Below, piece by piece: positions 24,102 to 34,850 of a stretch of 64,000 bases of DNA (within the stretch, counting starts at the first letter, position 1; every line of letters starts with the position of its first letter). Origin of the DNA: Parietaria judaica (lineage: Eukaryota; Streptophyta; Magnoliopsida; Rosales; Urticaceae); NCBI GenBank assembly GCA_954871525.1, contig OX940864.1:10844001-10908000 (forward strand). The letters are read 5' to 3'. The notes beneath the pieces are model-generated. The model worked only from the letters and a program-made list of their open reading frames with translations, did not search any database and was not told the origin of the DNA. A program made the position numbers and the translations under genes.

Positions 24102-26150
24102 ATGAAGATGAAGACGAAGACGCCATTAAAGCAGCTCGAGCTCTGTGTTCCCGCTCAAGAAGCCGCAATCTCTTCCTTCTTGTGAGTTCTCCATTTGCTT
24201 TTTCAACTCTCCTGCTTGGAAATTCCTCCATTTCATTGCTTGATTTGAGCTTTTCTTGATTGCTTGATTCTTCCTTGACTCTGTTTTGTAGTAGCTTTAG
24301 GGTTATTCATCGTGATTCTCGACATTAGTTCAATCTTTTCTTCTGGGTAAACTTTAGGGTTTCATTTTTCTGCTTACAAGTAGATTTGGATTATACTACA
24401 CTAAATCGCTTCTTTCTCTTAGAATATTTGGAAAGAGAAATTGAATGTTTATGTTTTGTTATGTACGGATAAATAATAATATTTGTTGCAATGCAATGGG
24501 CAGGACTTCAAGCGGCACGTTTCATGATGGCGATCTGCTCCTGAATCGTAGTGGTTTGCGCCTCATCTCCGAAGACATTGAACCCCGAGTAATTATTCCT
24601 TTTTAATAATATATACTTGCTTTTACATAGTTACCTTTGGGCTAAAAACATTTACTGGGTTGACAATTGAGCAGTCTTCTTCTAGTACTAAGGATCTAGA
24701 TTTCGAGTTTTCGTTGGAAGATCTCGAGACAATCAAAGTCATTGGCAAGGGAAGTGGCGGTGTCGTACAACTTGTTCGTCATAAATGGCTTGGAAAGTTG
24801 TTTGCCTTGAAGGTCAGTACTACACCCCTTTATATTCTTGAATACTCTACCGTTTAAAATACGTGTTTGTTGATTTCATTCGCTAAACTTTGAACTAATC
24901 TTGAATTTTAAACTAAAATACGTGTAACGTGATGCATTCACTTGTAGATTGTTTCATTATTTTTTTAAGTAGCCAATTGTATCCTTGGAACTATTTTTTT
25001 GAAATAAAATATATATTTCTTTCAACAGGTTATTCAGATGACGATCCAAGAAGAAATCCGCAAACAGATTGTACAGGAACTGAAAATAAACCAGGCAGCG
25101 GAATGTCCGAATGTGGTAGTCTGTCACCATTCTTTCTATCACAACGGTGCTATTCATCTTGTACTCGAATACATGGATCGTGGATCACTCGTAGATGTGA
25201 TCAAACAAGTTAAAACAATTCTTGAGCCGTATCTTGCCGTGCTCTGTAAACAGGTTCGAGAGCTTCCGCTTTCGAAATTTCTACGTGTTTGCTCCACTTT
25301 TTTATTTGCTTACCAATCGTTTGTGTTACGTTTTCAGGTTTTGCAAGGTCTTGATTACTTGCACAATACGAGGCATGTAATTCATAGAGACATAAAACCT
25401 TCCAATCTACTCGTAAACCACAAAGGGGAAGTAAAGATTACCGATTTTGGTGTGAGCGCGACTCTTGCCAGCACTATCGGTCAGAGGGACACATTCGTTG
25501 GCACCTATAACTACATGTCGGTATGTGACAATGCAGTGGTTGGTTTTCTATTTTTAATTTTAGAAACACAAGCTAATCAATTGCTTATTATTAGCCAGAG
25601 AGAATTAGCGGGGGAGCTTATGACTATAGCAGTGATATATGGAGTTTGGGCATGGTTATACTGGAGTGTGCGATTGGACGTTTTCCATTTTTGAAAAGTG
25701 AAGATCAGCAAAGCTGGCCAGGGTTTTACGAGCTTTTGGCTGCAATCGTGGAAAGTCCACCGCCTTCCGCTCCCTCAGACCAGTTCTCCCCGGAGTTCTG
25801 TTTGTTTGTTTCTGCTTGGTAATCTTCCTTACATTGAATTTAAACTTCCCTTTTTAAGCATGTAAATAACGACTAACTTAAGGTGTTCCATTGCATCTTT
25901 CTGTGTGTATGCAGCATCCAGAAGGACCCGACGAAAAGGGCATCCTCTTTGGATCTTTTGGTTAGTAACATAATCTCTACTTTTCCACCAATACTTAGAG
26001 AAATAATTATTTGTATTTTCTTCTGAATTGAAATGATGATTACTTTTCTGAATCCAGAGTCACCCATTCATCAAGAAGTTTGAAGACAAAGACATTGACC
26101 TGGGAATTCTGGTTGGTACCTTAGAGCCTCCTGTAAATTTTCCTAGATAG
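24102..26150 (+). CDS. MKK6: MAP kinase kinase 6 (eight exons)
   Basis: Dual-specificity MAP2K. In Arabidopsis, MKK6/ANQ acts below ANP MAP3Ks and above MPK4 in cytokinesis. Exons: 24102-24181, 24504-24588, 24675-24812, 25029-25253, 25338-25520, 25595-25818, 25915-25960, 26058-26150. They sum to 1074 nt, 357 aa plus stop, with phases closing throughout. Visible motifs are the N-terminal docking-like region ([12 protein letters not shown]), glycine loop [12 protein letters not shown]-equivalent lysine in LFALK, catalytic [11 protein letters not shown], the plant-type activation-loop pair T-x5-T (TIGQRDT), a [10 protein letters not shown]-equivalent, and the group ending LEPPVNFPR. Nothing is missing and the length matches the family. 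It appears functional. Confidence 0.95.
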
Positions 26151-27307
26151 TTTATGCTTAGTGTATTAACTATCTGTTAAAAATAGTTCCTTTTATGTAT
26201 CAAGGTTCAGTATTGATGAATTATATGAATACTGGTGGTTCAATGAAGAATCACTTAATATGAATGAACGTGAAGCTGTATGCCTTTGTTCTTATCCAAA
26301 TAGATAGGCATATATTTATAAGAATTTAATTAAAAGCAGTAAGTTGATTGATTGATAACACTTATCGTGCAGTCATATAAATGAAAGAAAATTGTGCTAG
26401 CTCTAGAGGGAACAATCATTCTTATCTTCTTTTGGATCAACATACAAGAGGAGCTGATTCAAAAAGCTCATATTTAGATAAAAATTGAAACACTTGGCTA
26501 TGTAAGTCCCATGCCAAAAGAGCTCATTAATTTTGGGGGTTTTATTACTTTCTTTGAGTATGAGCATGTAGCTCAGCCTCAGAGAATATTCTTCATTACT
26601 TGATTTGAATGGCTGTGGCCTGCGGTGCCCACTTTTCCAAACTTTATGAAGAAAAGATCAAATCCCAAAGGATAAATAAAACAAAACATCGATTAAGTTA
26701 AAGGCTTAGGAAGGTTCAATGACTGCCCTTTTTCCCTTTTTTTTTTTTAAAATAAGAATAATCAACAACAAAAATTATAAGTGATGTCAGTAAGGTCGGT
26801 CTCTACCCAAATGGTTGGTTATTTGAATTTGTGTATTGAAAACAAACTTGAAAAAAAAAAAAAAAAAAAAAAAAAAACATATACTTTTTTTTTTTGCTTG
26901 AATGATATGAAGGAAAAAGAGCAGTTGATGGGGCCAAAAGAAATATGGAGATCTGTGGGCAGAGTACTAGAAAACCATTGATGGGCATGGCATGAACATG
27001 ATAGATTCAATTGGCAAGGAAGGATGAGAATTAATAATCAACATGGAAAAGGGCTCTTTGTTGAATATGTTCAATTCAAAAGCATGTGGTGGCAATTTTA
27101 TTGCCAATCAAAACACCAACACAATCATGACAAGTCAACCTCCTTATCCTATTCATATTTCATAATAAAATGGAATCAATCGAGTATCAAAATTTGTAAG
27201 TGAGATCTTGCTCATTTGGGCAGATTTCAACGAGTACCTAAACTCCATTAACATTTCAAACAAACAATGAATGGCCTTCTCCAAAATTGACCCATAAACC
27301 AGGTTTA
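26151..27307. other. Intergenic between MKK6 and the ArgRS pseudogene
   Basis: No coding signal. It includes an A-run at about 26850-26877. Open frames across it are low-complexity Lys/Phe runs. Confidence 0.5.
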
Positions 27308-29086
27308 TTATATCTTGTAAACAGGGACGATTCCCAGCAAGTAAAACCACTTCCTCATCACTCTCGCTGTTGCTTCGCTGCTCGTTTCTTCCGCCGACCC
27401 AACCACCTGTACCACAATATTCAATCAATTATACATACATAATATTCATTTCTCAGTCGAATAATATGCCTGGGAATTAATTACCTGACAGTTGGAGTAG
27501 AATTTCTTGGTGTAGATTTCTGATAAATTGTACAGATATTCACACAAAACATTTGGCAACAGATTCGTACAAGCTTCTTCAACGACCTGTCACCGAGATA
27601 TATAGCCGTTACAATAACAGATCAATATGTCAAACTCAAACCAACAAAGACTAACTTACCTCGGAAAATTGTACCAAATACTTGCCCAATTCACGTTCGC
27701 CCGGATGCTCCAAAATGATTTTCCCCGTCTATTTCAACCAAAACACAAGCAAAAATAAGATCGAAAATGTTATCTATAGACGGTTCGGACAACTATGAGA
27801 ATGAGAACCTACCTTCATTAACTCTTCAATGTCTTTACCAGATTTCCGAATGATTGAACAAATCCTAGCATGAGCTTAGAGCAAGTACACAGCTGTATTT
27901 CCCTGCTCTCAACAATTCACGAGAATTTTAAACATTAAATAGAAAATAAACCCCAGATGAGAGACAATTTTGATTGATAAAATACAAATTAGTTTATGTT
28001 TCCAACCTTGTCATTGAGCATCTGATCAAAATCAAATGTGTAATTGGTTAGCCTGGATAGTACACTCGAGGAGTATTATTAAAAGAAACAAAGATAAACT
28101 CAAGACTCATGAATACAAATTGGGAAAACAAATATAAAATTCAGGTTGTGATACGAGGGATCAAGTAATGAGAAAATACAAAGTCTGAAGCCTCCATGAA
28201 CGTGTCTTATCAATAAGTAATGCAAGGTGATGGACAATCAAATATAAAATGAAAAATAAATGAAAAAAAACCGGTGACATTTACTCTCGGTCGAGTACGA
28301 ATATTTTAATTACATACCACGCTCAATAGTGCTGTTTTACCGCGATTCTTAGCTTCATCTAGTAAATCAACTAATCGAACGAGCTCACTGCTTCGAGTCC
28401 TGAAGCGTTTTCCGTCATTCTCCAAGAACAAGACCAAACCCAACATGGTTTGCTTTGGGAAACTTGCTTTCATCACTTGAAAGCCAACCTGCAAGTTTTA
28501 CAGCCTGAAAAAAAAAAAAAAAAAAACATATACAATCAGCTACGCTTATTAATCGTATTAATACTAAACAACTGCAAATTAACGAAGAAAACGATGTCAA
28601 CTGGCTTGATGCATTGTTAGAGTGCCTTGAAAACCATATCGAAGTGTCGTTGTTGCCCCACAAACACATCAGTAACGTAGATTATCCACTCTGCTTTCTC
28701 TTCATTTAGCCGGTACCTATATATATGTCAAGCGTTTGGTAAATGCTTATTACATGAAATCACATCAATAACTAAGTTAAGTTCCCACTGTTTTTAAATA
28801 ATTAAATAAAAATGGTCAACTCTCACGAATTAAGATAAAACAAACAAGCTATATATAACTTGGTATACTTTTGAAATAATGAGTTAAGATGGCACTAGTG
28901 AATAAGCTATACAGAGGCTTGAAAAGCTACAAGGCAAAAACATGAACTAAAAGCATCAAGTCGGAAAGAAGTAAGAGGAGACGTTAAAAGTAAGTAATAA
29001 ATGCATAAGGAAGAACCAAGTTGTCACTGACCAGAAAGCTTTCATATCGGTAGAAGCATAATTAAACCCACCATCACTCTTGTCAC
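27308..29086 (-). pseudogene. Arginyl-tRNA synthetase pseudogene (C-terminal part, 5' truncated)
   Basis: Exon-like blocks matching cytosolic-type ArgRS lie on the minus strand: 29086-29032 (SDGGFNYASTD), 28716 to about 28622 (YRLNEEKAEWIIYVTD), 28504 to about 28313 (GFGLVLGE, then KRFRTRS), 28052-28007 (LTNYTFDFDQMLND), 27902-27813 (ARICSIIRKSGKDIEEL), 27728-27660 (HPGERELGKYL), 27586-27485 (EEACTNLLPNVLCEYLYNL) and 27406-27308 (terminal LLGIVPVYKI and stop). Disabling changes are a one-base insertion near 28417, a TAA at 27876-27878 where the family has Tyr, an insertion in the 28622-28716 block, a short deletion in the last exon, and loss of everything upstream including the HIGH-motif catalytic region. 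The break coincides with the LINE at about 29087. Introns are kept, so it is a genomic duplicate. Confidence 0.9.
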
Positions 29087-29890
29087 CTTCTTGTGTAAGA
29101 AACAATTGTCAGATGACGCCCGCTAACTTTAAGCTTGAAAACAAGTATTTTAAATGTTCTTCGGGAAGAGATGGAAAACTTGTTTATATCATTGAAGAAT
29201 GCCGAGGCCGGGTCTTCTCAATTACTGCTTAGCGTCAAGAAGCACTTTGGATTTGGAATTCAACGGAGACGATTATCGGCGTGCAACACCCATATTTTTT
29301 TCGAAAAAGGTTGTCGGGTAATGGATCCACGTACATCATTGACGTGCTGGAGAACAAGCGTGGAAGATACATCCGTCTCCTTAAAGTGGCCCAAGGGGAC
29401 AGGAAGATTATTCTAGTACCGGAAGGTTTCAATAAAAGTGGATGGATCAGATTCTTAGAAGCTTTTCACTTTACAGTCTACAATCAAAGCAAGGTTGTTC
29501 GGTCTAAAGAGGTTTCAGTCAACATGTCCATTTCGAACAAGAAAGATTATAATCTTCGAGCAGAATCTCAGAGGTCTGAGCCGAAAAGCTATAAAGAAGT
29601 TCTCGTTAAAGGAAACGAAAAGCTTTCTTCGGCGCCAAAGATCCCCTCGTCTCTCACACTCACGAGAAGTGAAGTTTCACGCTCTTTTCGCCCTCGACCT
29701 AGGCAATGGAGACTCACCGTGATTGTGAGAAGATTCGATGGCAATGATACATGGAATAGTATCTTCTCCGAAGTGGGCATCAAGACGAGGTCGGAGATTT
29801 GTTGGACCCCACTCTCTGGCAATAAAGCTATAGCATGGTGTAAAAACAATCAAGAAATGGCCGTTCTCCTCAAATATCCTATGGTGCACC

Positions 29891-30702
29891 ATAAGTAGAG
29901 GTGCACAAGGACTCATCGCGACTCATCGCGACGTTCGTCGGGAAAATCGCGAGAACGGGCGTCGCGACTCATCGCGATGAAGCTCGTCGCGATTTTCACG
30001 ACTTCGTCGCGACCATGAGCTCCTCGAGAAAGCTCGTGGAGACTCAGGTCCTCGCCATAATTGCGGCATAAGTCCCAATTTGTTTGGAATGTTTAATTTT
30101 ATTAGTTTTTACCCGAATTTAAATATACAACTTTATTAATTATTTCTAAATTATATTTTAAATATGTTTATTACTATTATTATTTATAACATATTAATAA
30201 TTTTAACTATTATTAATTTTGTAACATATTATTAATTTTGATTTATATGTTTTTCATTACCCGAATTTAACTAGCAATATTTATTATTTAAGTATGTTAT
30301 TTATTTTAAAATTAATAAATATGATAAAACAAATAAGTAAATATGATAAAACAAGATATTAAAAAAAAAGTTGTATTATTCATTGTGAAGGTCCATAAGG
30401 GTAAACACATCGCTATCATGACCAAATGGTCCTTTTCCAAGCAATGAAGTGGCCATAATGTCTTCATTAAAAATAGTTGCATAGGCATTGAAGGTCTTCC
30501 AATCGACCTTTGGAACCGCCATGCCCTCAAGATTATTGGCAGCCAATGCGGCGGTCTTCTCGAGATTGCAAAAGAAACTCTTGAGATGTCTTGCCTCCAA
30601 GCGGTAAAGATTAAGTGCAAAAGACCTAAAAATGGGTTGATACCCCCTTTGTTGGAGATCTCGTACCAAAACTCAAGAATTCAAGTGTGCATTTTCAACT
30701 TA
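29891..30702. mobile_element. hAT-like non-autonomous element inserted in LINE ORF1
   Basis: An 812-bp insertion bounded by an 8-bp duplication GGTGCACC (29883-29890 and 30703-30710), the size expected for hAT. The ends form an imperfect inverted repeat (ATAAGTAGAGGTGCACAAGG at the left; the right end read in reverse starts TAAGTTGAAAATGCACA). The left subterminal part (29908-30025) is packed with GACTCATCGCGA-like words, as hAT subterminal arrays often are. The middle is AT-rich. The right part carries the minus-strand open frame listed separately. No transposase domain recognised. Confidence 0.82.
30376..30669 (-). CDS. Unidentified open frame inside the hAT-like element
   Basis: About 97 codons open to a stop at 30376-30378, with well-mixed protein-like composition unlike the AT-rich surroundings (LYRLEARHLKSFFCNLEK, PKVDWKTFNAYATIFNED, SLLGKGPFG). 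I do not recognise the family. No ATG begins it; the first methionine-like codon is TTG. So it is probably a fragment and not a gene. It could be decayed transposase or a captured piece of a host gene. Function not assigned. Confidence 0.4.
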   Translation of the reverse strand: MVRDLQQRGYQPIFRSFALNLYRLEARHLKSFFCNLEKTAALAANNLEGMAVPKVDWKTFNAYATIFNEDIMATSLLGKGPFGHDSDVFTLMDLHNE

Positions 30703-33000
30703 GGTGCACCGTAGCGCGCTTATTCCACCGCCGTTGTCGAAGGAGTTCTCATCAGAATTCATGGCGAACATTCGAGAGAAGTCAGTAGAAAGGGGATGTA
30801 GCAATTCACCAGATCTTAGAGTTTCTGTGGCGGCAAAATCGCGTCGTGCTGAATTGTGTCCCATTCTCGAACCTGTAGAGTTTCAAAGCTCAGATTCTCA
30901 AGCATCTTATCAAGATAACGGACGTATTCTCGATATGGGAATTAATGACTTTGATGAGGGGTCGGCTCCGATTTTTATTTTGCGCCCTAACAATTCCAGA
31001 GTGGATATTGGCCAATCGGCCCCAATGTTCAAGCAGAAGGAAGAACCTCCACCCCCACACATTCTCTGACATTGGGCCGCACTGTAAGAGCCCTATAGAG
31101 GATGCGTTCGATTACTTCTCAGGGCTGGTTATTCCCTCAAATTGCGAAGCGGACTCGGAGGCAGCTTCAAGACGCTTTCGTAGATGGAGACCGAAACAAA
31201 AGGCTATGTTTGTTAAAGCTTTGATTGTTAAATGGACCGATTTTTAGAGTGATTCCAAACCTTACTCAGAACATAGGCGGTTTCGGGGCGGTAATGACAG
31301 TGACTCGGAATTTTTACGAGATAAGAAATTTGGATCCTTCTATTCAAGGAGAGTCCGTCAGGACGATAAGGCTTCTTCTAAGTTTGATCCTATGGCTCTT
31401 TTTGAAGTGGGCGACGACAAAGATAGTTTCCTGGCGGACGACACATGTAGTTTGCTAGAGGGTAACGAGGATTCAGATTTGGAAGATGGTTCCTCTGAAG
31501 ATTCTTTTAAGTCGTCGAAAAAAGAAGATTTCGCTCCAGAAGATTTCTATATTGGGTGTGGATTGATCTTTAGGCCCCAAGTCAAGACCAATGTAGACGA
31601 TGAAATCCAAGTCTTCGCTTCAGAAGATGGGAACAATGATATGACAAATCTCCATTTGGCGGAGCCGAGTACCATTTCAGAGAAATTACCTCGAGTCAAG
31701 GGACAAATGAGAGAATTAAGGAATCTAAGCATCCAAATTTCTTTTGGTAATTCTAAGGACAAAGGGGTATCGAAAGATAATCAATGTTGATCCTATCGTG
31801 GAACGTTTGGGGGTCGGGCCGCCCCGACAAAAGGAGAGGAATAAAAGAGTTGATTTGCAAAGTGAATCCAGACATTGTAGTATTCCAGGAAGTAAAAAGA
31901 GTAACAATAGACAGAAAATTTGTGGGTAGTATTTCGAGCTCGAGACACAAGGAATGGATTTATCTTCCAGCTATTGGTACGGCATGAGGTGTGCTTCTAG
32001 TCTGGGACTCGAGGCAATTGAAAACGTTGAGCAATTAAATTTTTAAGACAAATCTAATTGAAAGTCTTATATTTTGTAACTTCGGGAGAAAGGGGTGCCT
32101 CCTCACAAAGGGGTCGCACTCGAGCGACTATTTATATATAAAAAACAAAAAGCAAGTAGAGGAATAATAACCTATCATTTTTACCTTTGTGTCCCTTTCA
32201 GACAAAACTTTTCACTAACTTGATGGTTCTGATTTAAGTATCGTTTTATATTTTGTTATCTTTCCATAAAATTATCCTTACACCGAACACCGTCATTCTT
32301 TTTGTTCCACCTAACATATTAGTTTGTCTACTAGTGTCGTTTTTGTCACTTTAATGCCGTTTTCTAGCAAACCCTGTCGTTTGATGAAAGCATGTCATTT
32401 TTTTACTATAAAGGGTATGCCTCCATCACTTAGATGAGCTTGATTGAAAGGAAAGCAAAACACAATCACCTTTCTTCAATTCACCTTTCAAAATCAATGT
32501 TCAAAAGGTCGTTTTTGCCGATAAATTGGTTGCCATTTTCGAGGATTATCGATGGATTTTCGAGGATTATTGATGGGAAGCTGTTAAAACTGTAGCTTAT
32601 CGTTATCGACACTTATCGAGTATTATTGATGGATTATCGACATTTATCAAGGATTATCGATGGAAAATTGCTACAATATTTTTAAGAATATATTTACTAA
32701 GTTTATATATAGTGTTGATAAAACTTTAAAATACTAAAAATAAAATCATGTCATACTCGAATATATGTAAATAAAATATACTCATAAACATAAATATATA
32801 AGTCATTAAGTCTTAAACACAAACATCGAAGTTAGAATATAGTCTCAAACAGTAAGAACAATGAAAAGATTAGCTAAAAAAATATTATTACAATAAATAT
32901 TTTATTAAAACAAACAATAAGAAAATGAAAAGATTAGCTCAAAAATCTCAAAAGATAATTTTTGGTGCTTTTGCCGCAATTAAAGATACTACATATTACA

Positions 33001-34569
33001 CAAGGTTCAACTTATCGAGATAACCGATAAATCGCTTGCCGTTACCGACGGATTACCGGATTATCGACGGAAAACTAATAATATTGTAGCTTACCGATTA
33101 CCGATACTTATCGAGGATTATCGACGGATTATCGACACTTTTCGGTACTTATCGACGAAAAACTTACAAAATATTTTTATAATATCATACAAACATATGA
33201 AGATAAAGTCATACACACATAGTCCTATATCACCAATAAAACATAGTCTCACAAATGTATCAAACACATAGTCCAACAACTAATACACATAATAGATAAG
33301 TAATAGGTAGAATGGTAGATAATACTCAAACTCAAACCGACTTCTCGTGATTCCGCCAACTCTGATCTCCTTCCCGCAATAATTGCACTTGAAACTCGAG
33401 TTGTTGCTCGGATCCCCATAGGGAGTGCAATACTCCCTCGCAAGATTGTCTTTACTCATCATCAACCTAAACAAAAAGAATAATTACGAGACTAGTTAAA
33501 AACAGCAAGACAAATGGCAAAAATAGGTACTTTTACCGCAAAAAACAATTTTACATCAAAAAACAAATTCAATTCCACCAAAATCTCACATTAGGAATAA
33601 ATATTTAATGAAAACTAACAGCAAGAAAAGTCAGTAGATTACCGGAGAAATCACAAGAAGATAAACTTAAAAGACTTTTGCCGCAATTATGTGAATAGCC
33701 AAATTATCGTCAAATCTGAAAATAAATTACACCAAAAACTCAGATTAATATTTCAAAAAATATTTAATGAATGAAAACACCCAAAAAAAATGAGTAGAAT
33801 ACTTCACAAATCACAAAAAGATCAACTTCAAAAACTTTTGCCGCAATTATGAGGAAATCCGAAATTATCATCTAATCTGCCTAAAAAATTCACCAACAAA
33901 CACATATTTCTTACTAAATACTAAATACAATCTTTTAAAGCATACACAAACAATAAATCATAAAAAAATATCTATATTTTGAGCAAATTTAAAAATTCAA
34001 AACTTTGTATACTTTTGCCTAACAAGCATACAAATCCGAATTTCCTCTAAATCTAACAAAATAATTACAAACTAAGTCATCGAAACAAGTTTTCATCAAT
34101 ATATATTCATAAGAATGCAAAAAAACAACTCAAAATCACAAAAGTACTAATCTTTACCCATTGAAGAATATAACTCATATGTGAACAACTAACTCTTTAG
34201 TTTTGAACTCATGTAAATCTTCCAAGAAGCGTAAAAATGAGTAAATATCAAAGAAAAAAAATGCATGATTCATACATATCTATGATTATAACTCCTAAAT
34301 TTACCAAAAAGTTCGCACAAATTTGAAAATTTTTGGAGAAAAACGCTTAAATCAAAACTTTGCAAACTTTTGCCAAATATTTTTTAATTGCACCGAAAAG
34401 TCCCTCAATTTTACACTGCAAAAAACGATAATCCATTGGAAAAGGATTTATCGATTATCTCGATTATCGGCGATAAGTTACCAAAACGACAACTAGTGTA
34501 GTGGATTATTTACCGGTAAACATCGGTAAGACCGATAATCGTCTATTATCCACGATAAGTCGAACCTTG
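33001..34569. mobile_element. hAT-derived deletion element nested in dispersed repeat copy 2
   Basis: A 1569-bp element with terminal inverted repeats CAAGGTTCAACTTATCG (left) and, read in reverse, CAAGGTTCGACTTATCG (right; one mismatch in 17). An exact 8-bp duplication ATATTACA lies at 32993-33000 and 34570-34577. Copy 1 of the surrounding repeat shows the empty site at 5724-5731 with a single copy of the related octamer. Subterminal regions are rich in TTATCGA and CCGATAA words. The size of duplication indicates hAT, and a BED zinc finger remnant inside supports it. The interior is AT-rich and mostly non-coding. Confidence 0.92.
33280..33474 (-). pseudogene. BED-type zinc finger remnant of a hAT transposase
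   Basis: An open frame on the minus strand reads DNLAREYCTPYGDP, then FKCNYCGKEI and GGITRSRFEF. The CxxCGK pattern with a following GGI-R stretch resembles the N-terminal BED zinc finger of plant hAT transposases. The downstream His ligands and the catalytic domain are absent, so this is a leftover of an internally deleted element. Confidence 0.65.
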
Positions 34570-34850
34570 ATATTACATAACTTGATAATACACATAATTG
34601 GCTATTTGGCTTAGTGAAGAAGTCTCTTATGGAACAAATAGAAATGAAAAAAAATGATAACACACATTTGTTTGAATTTGGAAAGTCCTACAAGAAGCAA
34701 ATACAAAGAAAGCAATAACATTGCTAATATATAAATAGCAATCTCAATTTATAAACCTAAGCAACTCAACCAACATACATATCTTTGGGCTGGGCTCGGC
34801 GTGGCCGGCGGCCGGGCCTTGGGTAAAATGCTTGGGGCTTCTGGTCGGAT

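Larger units (their letters stand above)
29113..31069 (+). pseudogene. LINE ORF1 relic, split by a hAT-like insertion
   Basis: The left half reads from 29113 through one stop (29230-29232) to the insertion at 29891. The right half continues from 30703 in the frame that follows directly if the insertion and one copy of its 8-bp duplication are removed. ORF1 of plant L1 elements encodes an RNA-binding nucleocapsid-like protein. No zinc knuckle is visible in the surviving part. Confidence 0.75.
29087..32039 (+). mobile_element. Plant L1-type LINE fragment, 5' part, interrupted by a DNA transposon
   Basis: An ORF1-like reading frame runs from ATG 29113, with a TAG at 29230-29232, to about 29890. 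It resumes at 30703 to about 31069, with degraded coding beyond. ORF1 features are a VPEGFNKSGWIRFLEAF block like plant LINE ORF1 proteins and a basic Arg/Ser-rich section. At 31784 an ORF2 start (LSWNVWGSGRPDKRRGIKEL, then PDIVVFQEVKR) is the amino end of an APE-type endonuclease. It stops at about 31987 and the element is cut off at 32039 by the dispersed repeat. No reverse transcriptase region is present. The 5' limit is not proven, and I found no target duplication. Confidence 0.82.
32040..34850. repeat. Dispersed repeat, copy 2 (interrupted)
   Basis: Same-orientation relative of 4788-5995. The left arm is 32040-33000 and the right arm 34570-34850; the 1569 bp between them are absent from copy 1. 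It truncates the LINE at its left border. It has no coding capacity and its class is unknown. Confidence 0.8.

Noticed and set aside
29589..29916. Minus-strand frames opposite the LINE ORF1
   Set aside because: They are shadows of the plus-strand ORF1 reading frame.
34570..34850. Reading the GC-rich end of the dispersed repeat as a Helitron 3' end
   Set aside because: No CTRR terminus and no clear terminal hairpin at the boundary in either copy.
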